Origin: Thioclava sp. GXIMD2076
Lineage (GTDB): Bacteria > Pseudomonadota > Alphaproteobacteria > Rhodobacterales > Rhodobacteraceae
Assembly: GCF_037949795.1 (NCBI RefSeq)
Contig: NZ_CP149934.1
Coordinates: forward strand, 62,001-126,000
Length of the DNA: 64,000 nt
Direction: 5' to 3'
Below, piece by piece: positions 1-8,333 of this stretch. Position numbers and translations under genes: made by a program. The stretch's first letter is position 1, and each line of letters opens with the position of its first letter. The notes beneath the pieces were generated by a model that saw nothing but the letters and a program-made list of their open reading frames with translations, was not told the origin of the DNA and searched no databases.

Positions 1-99
1 GAAGATGTTAACCGGACGGGGTGTGTCGGTAGGGCAGGCGGGGTCTCCGGCCCCTGTCCTTTATGGCGCTTTCCGCTCCTTTCGATAAGGACGGAACTG

Positions 100-1104
100 A
101 TGAAATGCATGATACTGGCCGTGGCCTCATTGCTGGGTGCGGTCTCGGCCTCCGCGCAGACGCATTATCCGCTGCAGATAGAAAATTGTGGTCGTAAGGT
201 CCGCTTCGAGGCGGCCCCCGAGCGCGCGGTGACGATCGGTCAGTCGGCCACCGAGATCCTCTATTCTCTGGGGCTTGCGGATCGGGTGAAGGGCACCTCG
301 GTCTGGTTCAACAAGGTGCTGCCGCGCTATGCCGAGGTCAATGCACAGATCCCGCGTCTGGCCGATAATGATCCGAGCTTCGAGAGCGTCGTGGCCCGTA
401 AACCCGATCTGGTTGCCGTGCAATATGAATGGCATGTCGGTCCCAATGGTGTGGTGGGCACCCGTGAGCAGTTCGCAGATCTGGGGATCAATACCTATAT
501 CCTTCCCGCCGATTGTGACACCAAGGACAACAGCACCGGCGGCGATGGCACGCGGGTAGGCGCCTTTGATCCCGTGCAGGTCTATAAGGGCATCCGCCAG
601 CTGGCCGAGATCTTCGATGTCGCCGACAGGGGCGAGACGCTGGTCGACGATCTGCAGGCGACCGAGGCGCGCGCCGTGGCACGGGCCAAGGCGCTGGATC
701 TGCCGAAGGGCTTGAAAGCGGCCTTCTGGTTCTCCTCCGCCGATATCGCGCTCGATCCCTACATGGCGGGCCAGCTTGGTGCGCCGGGCTATATGATGCG
801 CGCGCTCGGCCTTACCAACGTGGTGCAATCCGACGAGGAATGGCCCACGGTCGGCTGGGAGAGTATCGCCAAGGCCGACCCCGATGTGCTGGTGATCGCC
901 AAGATGGACCGCCGCCGTTTCCCCGCCGATGATGTCGAGGAAAAGCTGAAATTCCTGCGCAGCGATCCGGTGACACGGCAGATGAAAGCGGTGCGCGAAG
1001 GGCATATCGTGGTGATGGACGCCCATGCCATGAGCGCGACCCTGCGCACGATCTACGGGCTCGACAGCCTGTCCGATGCACTGGCGGGTATGACTTTCCA
1101 ATGA
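100..1104 (+). CDS. Periplasmic substrate-binding protein, FecB/BtuF-type ABC importer
   Basis: The 334-residue protein captures an iron complex, cobalamin-like or other metal chelate in the periplasm for the permease and ATPase that follow. Residues 1-19 form a signal peptide ending in an AxA-like site before QTHYPLQ. The segment 'ERAVTIGQSATEILYSLG' is the typical first helix of class III metal-chelate binding proteins, and a long backbone helix runs through the middle (about residues 165-205). AAGGACGG lies upstream at normal spacing; a second ATG three codons on is possible. The stop overlaps the permease start by 4 bp (ATGA), so the genes are translationally coupled. The ligand cannot be read from the sequence. 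The neighbouring CobW-like GTPase and EfeUOB favour a metal substrate. Confidence 0.85.
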   Translation: MKCMILAVASLLGAVSASAQTHYPLQIENCGRKVRFEAAPERAVTIGQSATEILYSLGLADRVKGTSVWFNKVLPRYAEVNAQIPRLADNDPSFESVVARKPDLVAVQYEWHVGPNGVVGTREQFADLGINTYILPADCDTKDNSTGGDGTRVGAFDPVQVYKGIRQLAEIFDVADRGETLVDDLQATEARAVARAKALDLPKGLKAAFWFSSADIALDPYMAGQLGAPGYMMRALGLTNVVQSDEEWPTVGWESIAKADPDVLVIAKMDRRRFPADDVEEKLKFLRSDPVTRQMKAVREGHIVVMDAHAMSATLRTIYGLDSLSDALAGMTFQ

Positions 1105-2123
1105 GCCGGAAGGCGCTTTTATGGGGTGCGGGGCTGATCGTTCTCGCGCTGACCCTGCTGGCCGGGGCGGCCATTGGCGAGACGCGGCTGCCGCTGGCTT
1201 CGGTTGCGAGGGTGCTCGCCAACCATCTTTGGCAGGCGGGCTATCCGGTGGACCGGATCGATGCGGGTATCATCTGGTCCTACCGGCTGCCCCGCGCGAT
1301 TGTGGCGGCCAGCTGCGGGGCGGGGCTGGCGCTGACGGGGGTCGTGCTTCAGGCGCTGTTGCGTAATCCGCTGGCCGATCCCTATCTGATGGGGCTCTCG
1401 GCGGGCGCTTCCACCGGCGCGGTGCTGGTAAGTATCGCGGGGTTCGGGGCGGGGGCGCTCAGCATGTCGGCAGGCGCGCTGATCGGGGCGCTTGCGGCCT
1501 TTGCTGCCGTGGTTGCGCTGGCTCATGCCATCCCCGGCACGGCGCGCGGCACCAGCGGGGCGGCCGCGATCATCCTTGCCGGGATTGCAGGCAGCCAGAT
1601 GTTCAATGCGCTCACCGCTTTCATCATCGCGCGCTCGGCAAATGCCGAACAGGCGCGCGGTATCATGTTCTGGCTGATGGGCAACCTCTCGGGTGTGCGC
1701 TGGGAGGATGTGCTCCCCGCCGTTGTGGTGACCTGCCTCGGCGCGCTCGTCTGCCTCTGGCACCGACATGCGCTCGATGCCTTCACCTTCGGGGCCGAGA
1801 GTGCGGCATCGTTGGGGATCAATGTGCCCAAAACGCGCGGGATCCTGATCACCGCGACCGCAGTGATGATAGGGGTTTTGGTGTCGAAAGTGGGTGCCAT
1901 CGGTTTTGTCGGGTTGGTGGTGCCCCATGCGATGCGCTTTCTGGTGGGCACCCGCCACCAGCGCCTTGTGCCGGCCTCGGCGCTGGCGGGGGCGGTGTTT
2001 CTGGTTCTCGCCGATATTGTCTCGCGCATCATCGTGCCGGGGCAGGTTCTGCCCATCGGGGTGGTGACCGCGTTGATCGGGGCGCCCGCTTTCGCGCTGA
2101 TCCTGATGCGGGGGGCGCGCTGA
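1101..2123 (+). CDS. FecCD-family ABC permease
   Basis: Inner-membrane permease of 340 residues, the usual length for the BtuC/FecCD family, with about nine or ten hydrophobic segments. The family motif region 'LQALLRNPLADPYLMGLSAG' lies at about residues 82-101, and 'GFVGLVVPHAMRF' near 270 is the conserved cytoplasmic loop that contacts the ATPase. Only one permease gene is present, so it should act as a homodimer. It overlaps the binding protein by 4 bp and the ATPase by 1 bp (TGATG), consistent with fixed stoichiometry. The family is certain; the substrate is not. Confidence 0.93.
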   Translation: MSRKALLWGAGLIVLALTLLAGAAIGETRLPLASVARVLANHLWQAGYPVDRIDAGIIWSYRLPRAIVAASCGAGLALTGVVLQALLRNPLADPYLMGLSAGASTGAVLVSIAGFGAGALSMSAGALIGALAAFAAVVALAHAIPGTARGTSGAAAIILAGIAGSQMFNALTAFIIARSANAEQARGIMFWLMGNLSGVRWEDVLPAVVVTCLGALVCLWHRHALDAFTFGAESAASLGINVPKTRGILITATAVMIGVLVSKVGAIGFVGLVVPHAMRFLVGTRHQRLVPASALAGAVFLVLADIVSRIIVPGQVLPIGVVTALIGAPAFALILMRGAR

Positions 2124-2896
2124 TGGTGCTGCGCGTGGAAAACCTGCAGGCTAAGGCGCATCGGGTCGAGATCCTGCACGGGATCTCGCTGACGGTCGGG
2201 GAGGGTGAATATCTGGGGCTGATCGGGCCGAACGGCTCGGGAAAGTCTACGTTGATGCGGATGATGGCGGGTTTGGGAAAGCCTTCTGGGGGCAGGGTGC
2301 TTTGGCAGGACAGGCCGCTGGTGGAACTGGGCGCGCAGGTGCGGGCCCGCCAGATCGCGCTGGTCGAACAACAGGCCGAGACCACCGACCGGCTGCGGGT
2401 GCGTGAGGCGGTCGAGCTGGGGCGTATCCCCTTCCTGTCACCCTTGCGGGGCTGGAGCATGCGCGATAGCGAGGCGGTGACCCGCGCTCTCTCGGCGGTC
2501 GATATGGCAGGGCGCGAGGACCGGTTGTGGCACACGCTTTCGGGAGGCGAGCGCCAGCGGGTCCACATCGCCCGCGCATTGGCCCAGTCGCCTGCGCTTT
2601 TGCTGCTTGACGAGCCCACCAACCATCTTGATATCCGCCACCAGCTGGCACTTCTGGCCCTTGTGCGGAGCCTGCCCGTCAGCCGGGTGATCGCGCTCCA
2701 TGATCTCAACCATGCGTTCTCCTGTGATCGGGTGGCGCTCTTGGAGGGCGGGCGGCTCAAGGCGATAGGTCCCCCTGCCGAGGTGCTCTCGCCCGACAAT
2801 TTGCGCGAGAGTTTCGGGGTCGAGGCGCGGCAGGTGCGCGATCCGGACGGACATCTGGCGCTGCATTTCACAGCGAGCCTGCCGCGGGCCGGTTGA
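2123..2896 (+). CDS. ATP-binding protein of FecB/FecCD-type importer
   Basis: Cytoplasmic ABC ATPase of 257 residues that powers the two preceding gene products. Walker A is GPNGSGKST (residues 35-43), the ABC signature is LSGGERQRV (139-147), Walker B with catalytic Glu is LLLLDEPTNHLD (159 on), and the switch His lies in 'VIALHDLNHA'. The length and the signature match the FecE/BtuD group. It starts on the TGATG overlap with the permease stop. A strong hairpin follows the stop and separates it from the CobW-like gene. Confidence 0.93.
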   Translation: MVLRVENLQAKAHRVEILHGISLTVGEGEYLGLIGPNGSGKSTLMRMMAGLGKPSGGRVLWQDRPLVELGAQVRARQIALVEQQAETTDRLRVREAVELGRIPFLSPLRGWSMRDSEAVTRALSAVDMAGREDRLWHTLSGGERQRVHIARALAQSPALLLLDEPTNHLDIRHQLALLALVRSLPVSRVIALHDLNHAFSCDRVALLEGGRLKAIGPPAEVLSPDNLRESFGVEARQVRDPDGHLALHFTASLPRAG

Positions 2897-2901
2897 TCGC
2901 G

Positions 2902-2938
2902 CGGCAGGCCGATCCCATCTTGCGGGATGGGCCTGCCG
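2902..2938 (+). terminator. Hairpin after ABC ATPase gene
   Basis: Arms 2902-2916 and 2924-2938 pair over 15 positions with one G-G mismatch around a 7-nt loop. No T-run follows, so it is more likely an mRNA-stabilising or attenuating hairpin between the ABC genes and the GTPase gene than a complete terminator. Confidence 0.5.
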
Positions 2939-2974
2939 GACATATCCCTGCACCCGCCGGAAAAGGAGCATCCC

Positions 2975-4057
2975 ATGGCCATACCCGATACCCAGATCCC
3001 CGTCTTCGTGCTGACCGGTTTTCTGGGGGCTGGCAAGACGACGCTTCTCAACCGGCTTCTGGAAGATCCCGCCTATGCCGATACCGCGCTGGTGATCAAC
3101 GAGTTCGGTCTGGTGGCGGTCGATCATGATCTGGTGCGCAAGGGCCGCGAGGCGCGGGCCAGCGTCACCACGACGGGCTGTATCTGCTGCACGCGGGGCA
3201 GCGATCTGCGCGCCTCGCTTGACGAGCTGCTTGTGCTGCGGCGCAACGGGACGCTGCCGCCTTTCTCGCGGGTTATCGTGGAGACAACAGGGCTGGCCGA
3301 TCTGGCCCCCATCGTGAACAGCCTTATTCCCGGCGGGCTGGCGGCGGTCGCTCTGGCCGATCATGCGGTGGCGCGGGCGTTCCGGCTGTCGGGTGTGATC
3401 ACGGTGGTGGATGTCGAGGGGATCGGGGCGGTGCTCGAGGCCCATCCCGAAAGCCTTCGCCAGATTGCCTTCGCCGATCATGTGGTCCTAAGCAAGACAG
3501 ACCTCCACCCTGCGGGAGATCTGGGTGAGGCGCTGCGCGGCCTCAATCCGGGGGTGATCGTGCATGACGCGGCTGCCGATGGATTCTCGCCCGCCAGTCT
3601 GATCGGAGCTGGAAGCTACAGCGCCTTCGGCAAGGGCGAGCAGGTCGGCAAATGGCTGGCTGCTGAGGCGCAGCAGCCGCCCCTGACGGGCGGTCATTTC
3701 CATGATCTCAACCGGCATGGAGGGGTGCAGGCAGTGCCCTTGACCTCGGATACACCGGTTGATGAAACCGCGCTGCGCCAGTTCCTGACGCGGCTGACAG
3801 CCACGCCCTCGAACGGGCTTTTGCGGATCAAGGGGCTGATGGCGCTGCGCGATGACCCGTCGCGCCCGCTGGTGGTGCATGCGGTAGGCCACAGGCTCTA
3901 TCCCGGTCTTCGGCTCGAGGGCTGGCCCGACGGGCAGGCCGGCAACCGGCTTGTGATCATCGGCACTGCGCTCGATGAAATGGCTCTGCGCCAGCAATTC
4001 GACCGTCTGGGCGGTCTGCCCTTTGCGGATTTTCCCATCGTGCAGGGCATCCGTTGA
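2975..4057 (+). CDS. CobW/COG0523-family G3E GTPase (metal chaperone type)
   Basis: A 360-residue P-loop GTPase of the family that hands metal ions to target proteins or assists cobalamin synthesis. The sequence shows Walker A GFLGAGKT (15-22), the family metal-binding GCICC motif (68-72), ETTGLADLAP (about 103-112) and the base-specificity motif SKTD (about 173-176). A C-terminal CobW_C-like domain occupies roughly 240-355. A His-containing stretch 'GGHFHDLNRHGG' near 232-243 may add metal ligands. The start at 2975 is chosen because AAAAGGAG lies just upstream; an ATG at 2927 lacks a good site. Co-location with a chelate importer suggests it handles the metal imported by it, but zinc, cobalt and iron cannot be separated here. 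Confidence 0.85.
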   Translation: MAIPDTQIPVFVLTGFLGAGKTTLLNRLLEDPAYADTALVINEFGLVAVDHDLVRKGREARASVTTTGCICCTRGSDLRASLDELLVLRRNGTLPPFSRVIVETTGLADLAPIVNSLIPGGLAAVALADHAVARAFRLSGVITVVDVEGIGAVLEAHPESLRQIAFADHVVLSKTDLHPAGDLGEALRGLNPGVIVHDAAADGFSPASLIGAGSYSAFGKGEQVGKWLAAEAQQPPLTGGHFHDLNRHGGVQAVPLTSDTPVDETALRQFLTRLTATPSNGLLRIKGLMALRDDPSRPLVVHAVGHRLYPGLRLEGWPDGQAGNRLVIIGTALDEMALRQQFDRLGGLPFADFPIVQGIR

Positions 4058-4078
4058 GCATATCGTGGTCCGGCGGCA

Positions 4079-4102
4079 CCCCTCGGTTCACCCCTCGGTT
4101 CA
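4079..4102. repeat. Tandem 12-bp direct repeat upstream of efeU
   Basis: CCCCTCGGTTCA occurs twice back to back, 22-45 bp after the GTPase stop. A consensus-like TTGACA lies 26 bp further on (4128-4133), but no convincing -10 follows at 16-18 bp. Confidence 0.7.
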
Positions 4103-4222
4103 CGCTGCCCGTTCACGCCAGCGTGCGTTGACAGCCGCGTTCTGCGGGCGCAGAAGCCATAGCTGAGTTGTTTGGTCGGGAATAAACGCCCACCATCCAG
4201 AGCTAGGCGAAAGAGGCAGGTC

Positions 4223-5812
4223 ATGCTGGCAACTTTGGTGATCGCGCTCCGTGAAGGGCTTGAGGCGACGCTGATCGTAGGGATCATCGCGGCCTTCCTG
4301 CGTCGCAACGGGGCGGGGCTCGGCCCGATGTGGGCCGGTGTCGGGCTGGCGGTTCTTCTGTCGCTGGGTGTGGGGCTTGGCCTCAACCATCTCGAACAGA
4401 GCCTGCCGCAGGCCCGTCAGGAAGCGCTCGAGACACTGATCGGCGTGGTGGCCATCGTCTTTGTTACCGGCATGATCTGGTGGATGGACCGCCACGGGCG
4501 TGATCTTAGATCGAGCCTCGAAAAGGATGCGGCGGCCGCGCTCTCGGGGCGTGGGGCCACGGCACTGGCCGCAATGGCCTTTCTGGCGGTGCTGAAGGAA
4601 GGCTTCGAGACGGCGGTGTTCTTTCTGGCAACCTTCTCGGCGGCGCAATCGGCCCTTTGGGCAGGGATCGGCGCGCTGATCGGACTGGCGCTGGCGATCG
4701 GCATCGGCTGGGGTATTTATCAGGGCGGGGTGCGGCTGAACCTGTCGCGCTTTTTCCGCATTACCGGCGGTTTCCTCGTTCTGGTCGCGGCGGGGCTTTG
4801 TGTGAGCGCGCTGCGCACAGGCCATGAGGCGGGTTGGATCAATGGCGGTCAGCAGATGGTCATGGATCTGGGCTGGCTCGTGGCGCCCGGCACGGTTCAG
4901 GCCGCGCTGATTACCGGTGTGCTGGGCATCCCCTCCGATCCGCGGCTGATCGAGGTTCTGGGATGGGTGAGCTATCTCGCGATTGTCGGGGCGCTTGTCT
5001 ACTGGCCCACAGCCTATCGCCCGAGCCCGCGCAATGCGGGGCGGCTGAAACTGGGCGCGGCGCTGATGCTGGCCGTTGCGGCACTGGGTCTGTTTCTTGT
5101 GCCGCAGCCGCGGGCGAGGCTGCGCCCGCAGGCGCCGGTCGCGGCGCTGCGTGGCGATGGGGCGGGGCAGGTGCAGCTGCGCGGGGACGCGCTGGCCCTC
5201 GATTTTGGGGGCGTCCCCCTGAACCTGCCGCATTCTTCGGCGCAGAGTTCGGACCATAACGGGCTCGCGCTGAGCGAGGCCGATTACGGTGCGACGGTGG
5301 CTTTGAATGACGCTCCACAGACGGTGAGTTTTGCCGAACTGGTGGCGCTGAATGGCGGGCGGCGTCCGATCGGGTTGAACCCCACCCGCTATCCCGGCCC
5401 TTACACCGCGCAATGGCAGGCCGATCTGGACGCCCATGCCCGTCTGGCGCAGGGCGCGGTTGTGCAGGTGCGAGGCGGGGCACAGGTTCTGGTGACCCTG
5501 TCGGGCGGCGGTCTGCAGACCCCGCGCAGCCTGCGCGTGCGCAAGCTGCCCCAAGCCGTTGCGGCGCAAACCGGCCCTCTCGCATGGGCCACCTCCGATA
5601 CGTTTTCAGCCAAAGCCATGGCCGCCTATCGCGCCTATGGCTCAGCCTTGCAGGAATGGCAGTTCTGGGCCCGCCAGCTGTCTGTTGTCCTTCTTCTGGC
5701 GGCCCTTGCGATTGCCCTGCGCGCGGCGCGGCAATTGCGCTCTCTCGCACCCGAACGGGTCTCTCCCTCACATGGCGCAGGGGTAGAACCTGCGCCCAAA
5801 GGATCTCACTGA
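4223..5812 (+). CDS. efeU: EfeU, FTR1-family iron permease with C-terminal extension
   Basis: Inner-membrane iron permease of the EfeUOB ferrous/ferric uptake system. The two iron-binding signatures are REGLE (residues 10-14) and KEGFE (125-129), each in a membrane helix; about seven helices fill residues 1-290. Residues about 300-490 form a long polar domain followed by a final hydrophobic helix ('QLSVVLLLAALAIAL'), giving 529 residues instead of the roughly 280 of enterobacterial EfeU. Long EfeU forms are known in other bacteria. The ATG at 4223 is chosen over an upstream TTG (4172) because AGAGGCAGG precedes it and the REGLE helix then sits at the N-terminus, as in the family. Its stop overlaps the efeO start by 1 bp. 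Confidence 0.92.
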   Translation: MLATLVIALREGLEATLIVGIIAAFLRRNGAGLGPMWAGVGLAVLLSLGVGLGLNHLEQSLPQARQEALETLIGVVAIVFVTGMIWWMDRHGRDLRSSLEKDAAAALSGRGATALAAMAFLAVLKEGFETAVFFLATFSAAQSALWAGIGALIGLALAIGIGWGIYQGGVRLNLSRFFRITGGFLVLVAAGLCVSALRTGHEAGWINGGQQMVMDLGWLVAPGTVQAALITGVLGIPSDPRLIEVLGWVSYLAIVGALVYWPTAYRPSPRNAGRLKLGAALMLAVAALGLFLVPQPRARLRPQAPVAALRGDGAGQVQLRGDALALDFGGVPLNLPHSSAQSSDHNGLALSEADYGATVALNDAPQTVSFAELVALNGGRRPIGLNPTRYPGPYTAQWQADLDAHARLAQGAVVQVRGGAQVLVTLSGGGLQTPRSLRVRKLPQAVAAQTGPLAWATSDTFSAKAMAAYRAYGSALQEWQFWARQLSVVLLLAALAIALRAARQLRSLAPERVSPSHGAGVEPAPKGSH

Positions 5813-7011
5813 TGTCTGTCTCCCGCTCCTATCCGATCATCCTCCCGCTTCTGGCAGCGCTTGCCACAAGCACCTCCGCCTCGGCCCAGACCGCCGAAAG
5901 CAACGCCTCTGGCGCCGCTCAGGTCGCGATCACGATGACCTCCGATAATGGCGGCAGCTGCAAGCTGAGCGCGACCGAAGCCGCCGCAGGCCCCGTGACC
6001 TTTACTGTCACCAACCAGACCGCCACCGCCCTGACCGAGGTCGAACTCCTCTCGGGTAATCGCATCATCGGCGAGAAGGAAAACCTTGCGCCCGGTCTGC
6101 CATCGGTCACCTTTACTGTCACGCTGGGCGGCGGCAGCTACGACATCTACTGCCCCGGTGCCGATCCGCAAAAGACCGCCTTCACCGTCACCGGCGCTGC
6201 CGCCAAACGTGCCGAGGGCAGCGTCTCGGAGTTGCTCGACAAGGGCACCGCCGATTACAGCGCCTATGTGAACAAGACCGTCGATGCGATGGTCGTGGCC
6301 GTGACCAAGCTCGATGCCGATATTACCGCGGGAGATCTGGAGGCTGCCAAGACCGATTACGCCCATGCCCGCCCCTTCTACGAGCGGATCGAAGCCGATG
6401 TGGACGGTTTCGTGATGGACGGGTTCGATGCGACCGACAATCACGGCAATCTCGATTATCTTATCGATATGCGGGCCTCGAACGAGGATCCGGCGGTAGG
6501 CTGGTCGGGCTATCATGCGATCGAGCGCGATCTCTTCGAGCGGGGCGCGATCACCGACGACACCAAGACCACGGCGCATGAGCTGCTGAAGAACGTGAAG
6601 CTGCTTGACCAGCTGGCCCCAAGCCTCGAATTCTGGCCCGAGGATCTGGCCAATGGCGCGGCGGATCTGCTCGAAGAAGTCCAGAGCACCAAGATCAGCG
6701 GCGAGGAAGAGGCCTATAGCCATATCGATCTGGCCGATTTCGCGGGCAATGTCGAAGGCGCCGAGCAGGCCTTTGCCTATCTGGAGCCGGGGATGGCGCA
6801 GATCGATCCCGATCTGACCAAACGCGTGAGCGACGAGTTCGACAAGGTGCGCGCGCTGCTCGATGGCTACCGCGACAATACGGTGCCCGGTGGCTATGTG
6901 CTCTATACCGATGCGCTGAAAGCCTCCGACAAGGTGACGCTCAGCCGGGCCATCCAGTCGCTGCAGGAACCGCTGTCGCGCGTGGCCGAAAAGGTCGCGA
7001 CTGCTGGCTGA
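5812..7011 (+). CDS. efeO: EfeO, periplasmic cupredoxin-imelysin iron-uptake protein
   Basis: A 399-residue periplasmic protein that binds and delivers iron to EfeU. The signal peptide covers residues 1-26 (ending ASAQ). A cupredoxin-like domain spans about 36-128 with Cys50 and Cys114. The imelysin/M75 domain follows (about 135-399), with the diagnostic GYHAIE motif, in which His235 and Glu238 form the HxxE metal site. The ATG at 5812 overlaps the efeU stop (TGATG) and AAAGGATC lies upstream. Domain order and position between efeU and efeB match the classic EfeO. Confidence 0.93.
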   Translation: MSVSRSYPIILPLLAALATSTSASAQTAESNASGAAQVAITMTSDNGGSCKLSATEAAAGPVTFTVTNQTATALTEVELLSGNRIIGEKENLAPGLPSVTFTVTLGGGSYDIYCPGADPQKTAFTVTGAAAKRAEGSVSELLDKGTADYSAYVNKTVDAMVVAVTKLDADITAGDLEAAKTDYAHARPFYERIEADVDGFVMDGFDATDNHGNLDYLIDMRASNEDPAVGWSGYHAIERDLFERGAITDDTKTTAHELLKNVKLLDQLAPSLEFWPEDLANGAADLLEEVQSTKISGEEEAYSHIDLADFAGNVEGAEQAFAYLEPGMAQIDPDLTKRVSDEFDKVRALLDGYRDNTVPGGYVLYTDALKASDKVTLSRAIQSLQEPLSRVAEKVATAG

Positions 7012-7080
7012 TGCGCTGGCCGGAGCCCCACCGGGCTCCGGCATCCCTCTTTCCTCGCCCGTCTTGCCATGGAGAGCCCC

Positions 7081-8304
7081 ATGACCCCCGATCCCAAACG
7101 CCGCAGCCTGCTTTTTGGCGCTGCCCTCTCGCCTCTGGCGACCCCGATGTTGATGGGCGCGGCGACGGCCGACACAGAGGCTGGGCCGTCCAACGCCATC
7201 GACCTGAGCCACGCCTATCCGTTCTACGGGCCGGGCCCGCAGGCGGGGATCGCCACTGCGCCGCAGCGCCATGTGGTTTATATGACCTTTGACCTGACGT
7301 CGGAAAATCCGCGCGATCTGCAGGTGCTGTTGGCGCGCTGGTCCGCCTCGATCGCGCAGATGATGAAGGGCGAGCCGATCAGCAAGGTCGATCCGGACCG
7401 TCCCGATGCGGGCGCACTCGATACGGGCGAGGCGCTCGATCTGGGGCCCGCCTCGCTGACGGTGACGGTCGGGTTGGGGCCGGATCTGTTCGAGAAGACC
7501 GGTCTTCAGGCGCATCGGCCCGCCGGCTTGCGCCCGCTCAAACATCTGCCCGGAGATGCGCTGACCCCCGAGATCTCGGGGGGCGATCTCTCGCTGCAGG
7601 CCTGCGCCGATGATCCGCAGGTGGCCTATCACGCGATCCGCGTGCTGGCGCGGCTGGCTAAATCCACGGGCACCGCCTCCACCCGCTATGCGGTGATGGG
7701 CTTCGGGCGGGCCTCGGCAGGCAAGGGGCAGGCGACGCCGCGCAACCTTCTGGGCTTCCGCGATGGCACCCGCAACATCACGAGCGATGCCGATCGCGAG
7801 GCCTTTGTCTGGACCGACGAGCCGGGCTGGGGCAAGGGCGGCAGCTATCAGGTCATGCGCAAGATCAGCATGTTCATCGAAAGCTGGGATACCGATCAGA
7901 TCGATGACCAGAATGCGGTCTTCGGGCGGTTCAAGGTCTCGGGCGCACCGCTGACCGGCACGCAGGAATTCGATACGCCCGATTTCACGGCGCAGGGCCC
8001 GCATGGTCCGGTCATTCCTGCCAATTCCCATATCAGCCTTGCTGCCCACGAGCATAATGACGGGCTGAAAATCCTGCGCCGCAGCTACAACTATACCGAC
8101 GGGATCAACGCGCTCGGGATGCTGGATGCGGGACTGTTGTTCCTGTCCTACCAGAATACGCCCGAGGCTTTCGAGCGGCTGCAGACGCGGCTCGGGGCGG
8201 CGGACCGGCTGAACGACTATATCTCGCATGTGGCCTCGGGGGTCTTCTACATCCCGCCCGCGCCCGCAGAGGGCAGCTATATCGGGGCGCAGATGTTCGG
8301 ATGA
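7081..8304 (+). CDS. efeB: EfeB, Tat-exported DyP-type heme peroxidase
   Basis: A 407-residue dye-decolourising peroxidase of the EfeB class, thought to oxidise Fe2+ or act on heme in the periplasm for the EfeUO pair. The N-terminus KRRSLLFGAALSPLA is a twin-arginine signal. The DyP hallmark GFRDGTRN lies near residue 224, with the catalytic Asp and following Arg intact. The heme-ligand His region is in the segment 'HISLAAHEHNDG' (about 320). The ATG at 7081 is preferred to 7069 because GGAGAG sits between the two. Third gene of the efe operon, 69 bp after efeO. Confidence 0.92.
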   Translation: MTPDPKRRSLLFGAALSPLATPMLMGAATADTEAGPSNAIDLSHAYPFYGPGPQAGIATAPQRHVVYMTFDLTSENPRDLQVLLARWSASIAQMMKGEPISKVDPDRPDAGALDTGEALDLGPASLTVTVGLGPDLFEKTGLQAHRPAGLRPLKHLPGDALTPEISGGDLSLQACADDPQVAYHAIRVLARLAKSTGTASTRYAVMGFGRASAGKGQATPRNLLGFRDGTRNITSDADREAFVWTDEPGWGKGGSYQVMRKISMFIESWDTDQIDDQNAVFGRFKVSGAPLTGTQEFDTPDFTAQGPHGPVIPANSHISLAAHEHNDGLKILRRSYNYTDGINALGMLDAGLLFLSYQNTPEAFERLQTRLGAADRLNDYISHVASGVFYIPPAPAEGSYIGAQMFG

Positions 8305-8333
8305 GGTCGGGCTGAGCGCGGTCCGGTGAGGCG

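Noticed and set aside
1..99. A cobalamin riboswitch before the first ABC gene
   Set aside because: Only 99 bases are visible, and the conserved B12-box-like segments were not found. The region may be cut by the window edge.
4128..4133. TTGACA as efeU promoter -35
   Set aside because: There is no acceptable -10 at 16-18 bp. The hexamer alone is not enough.
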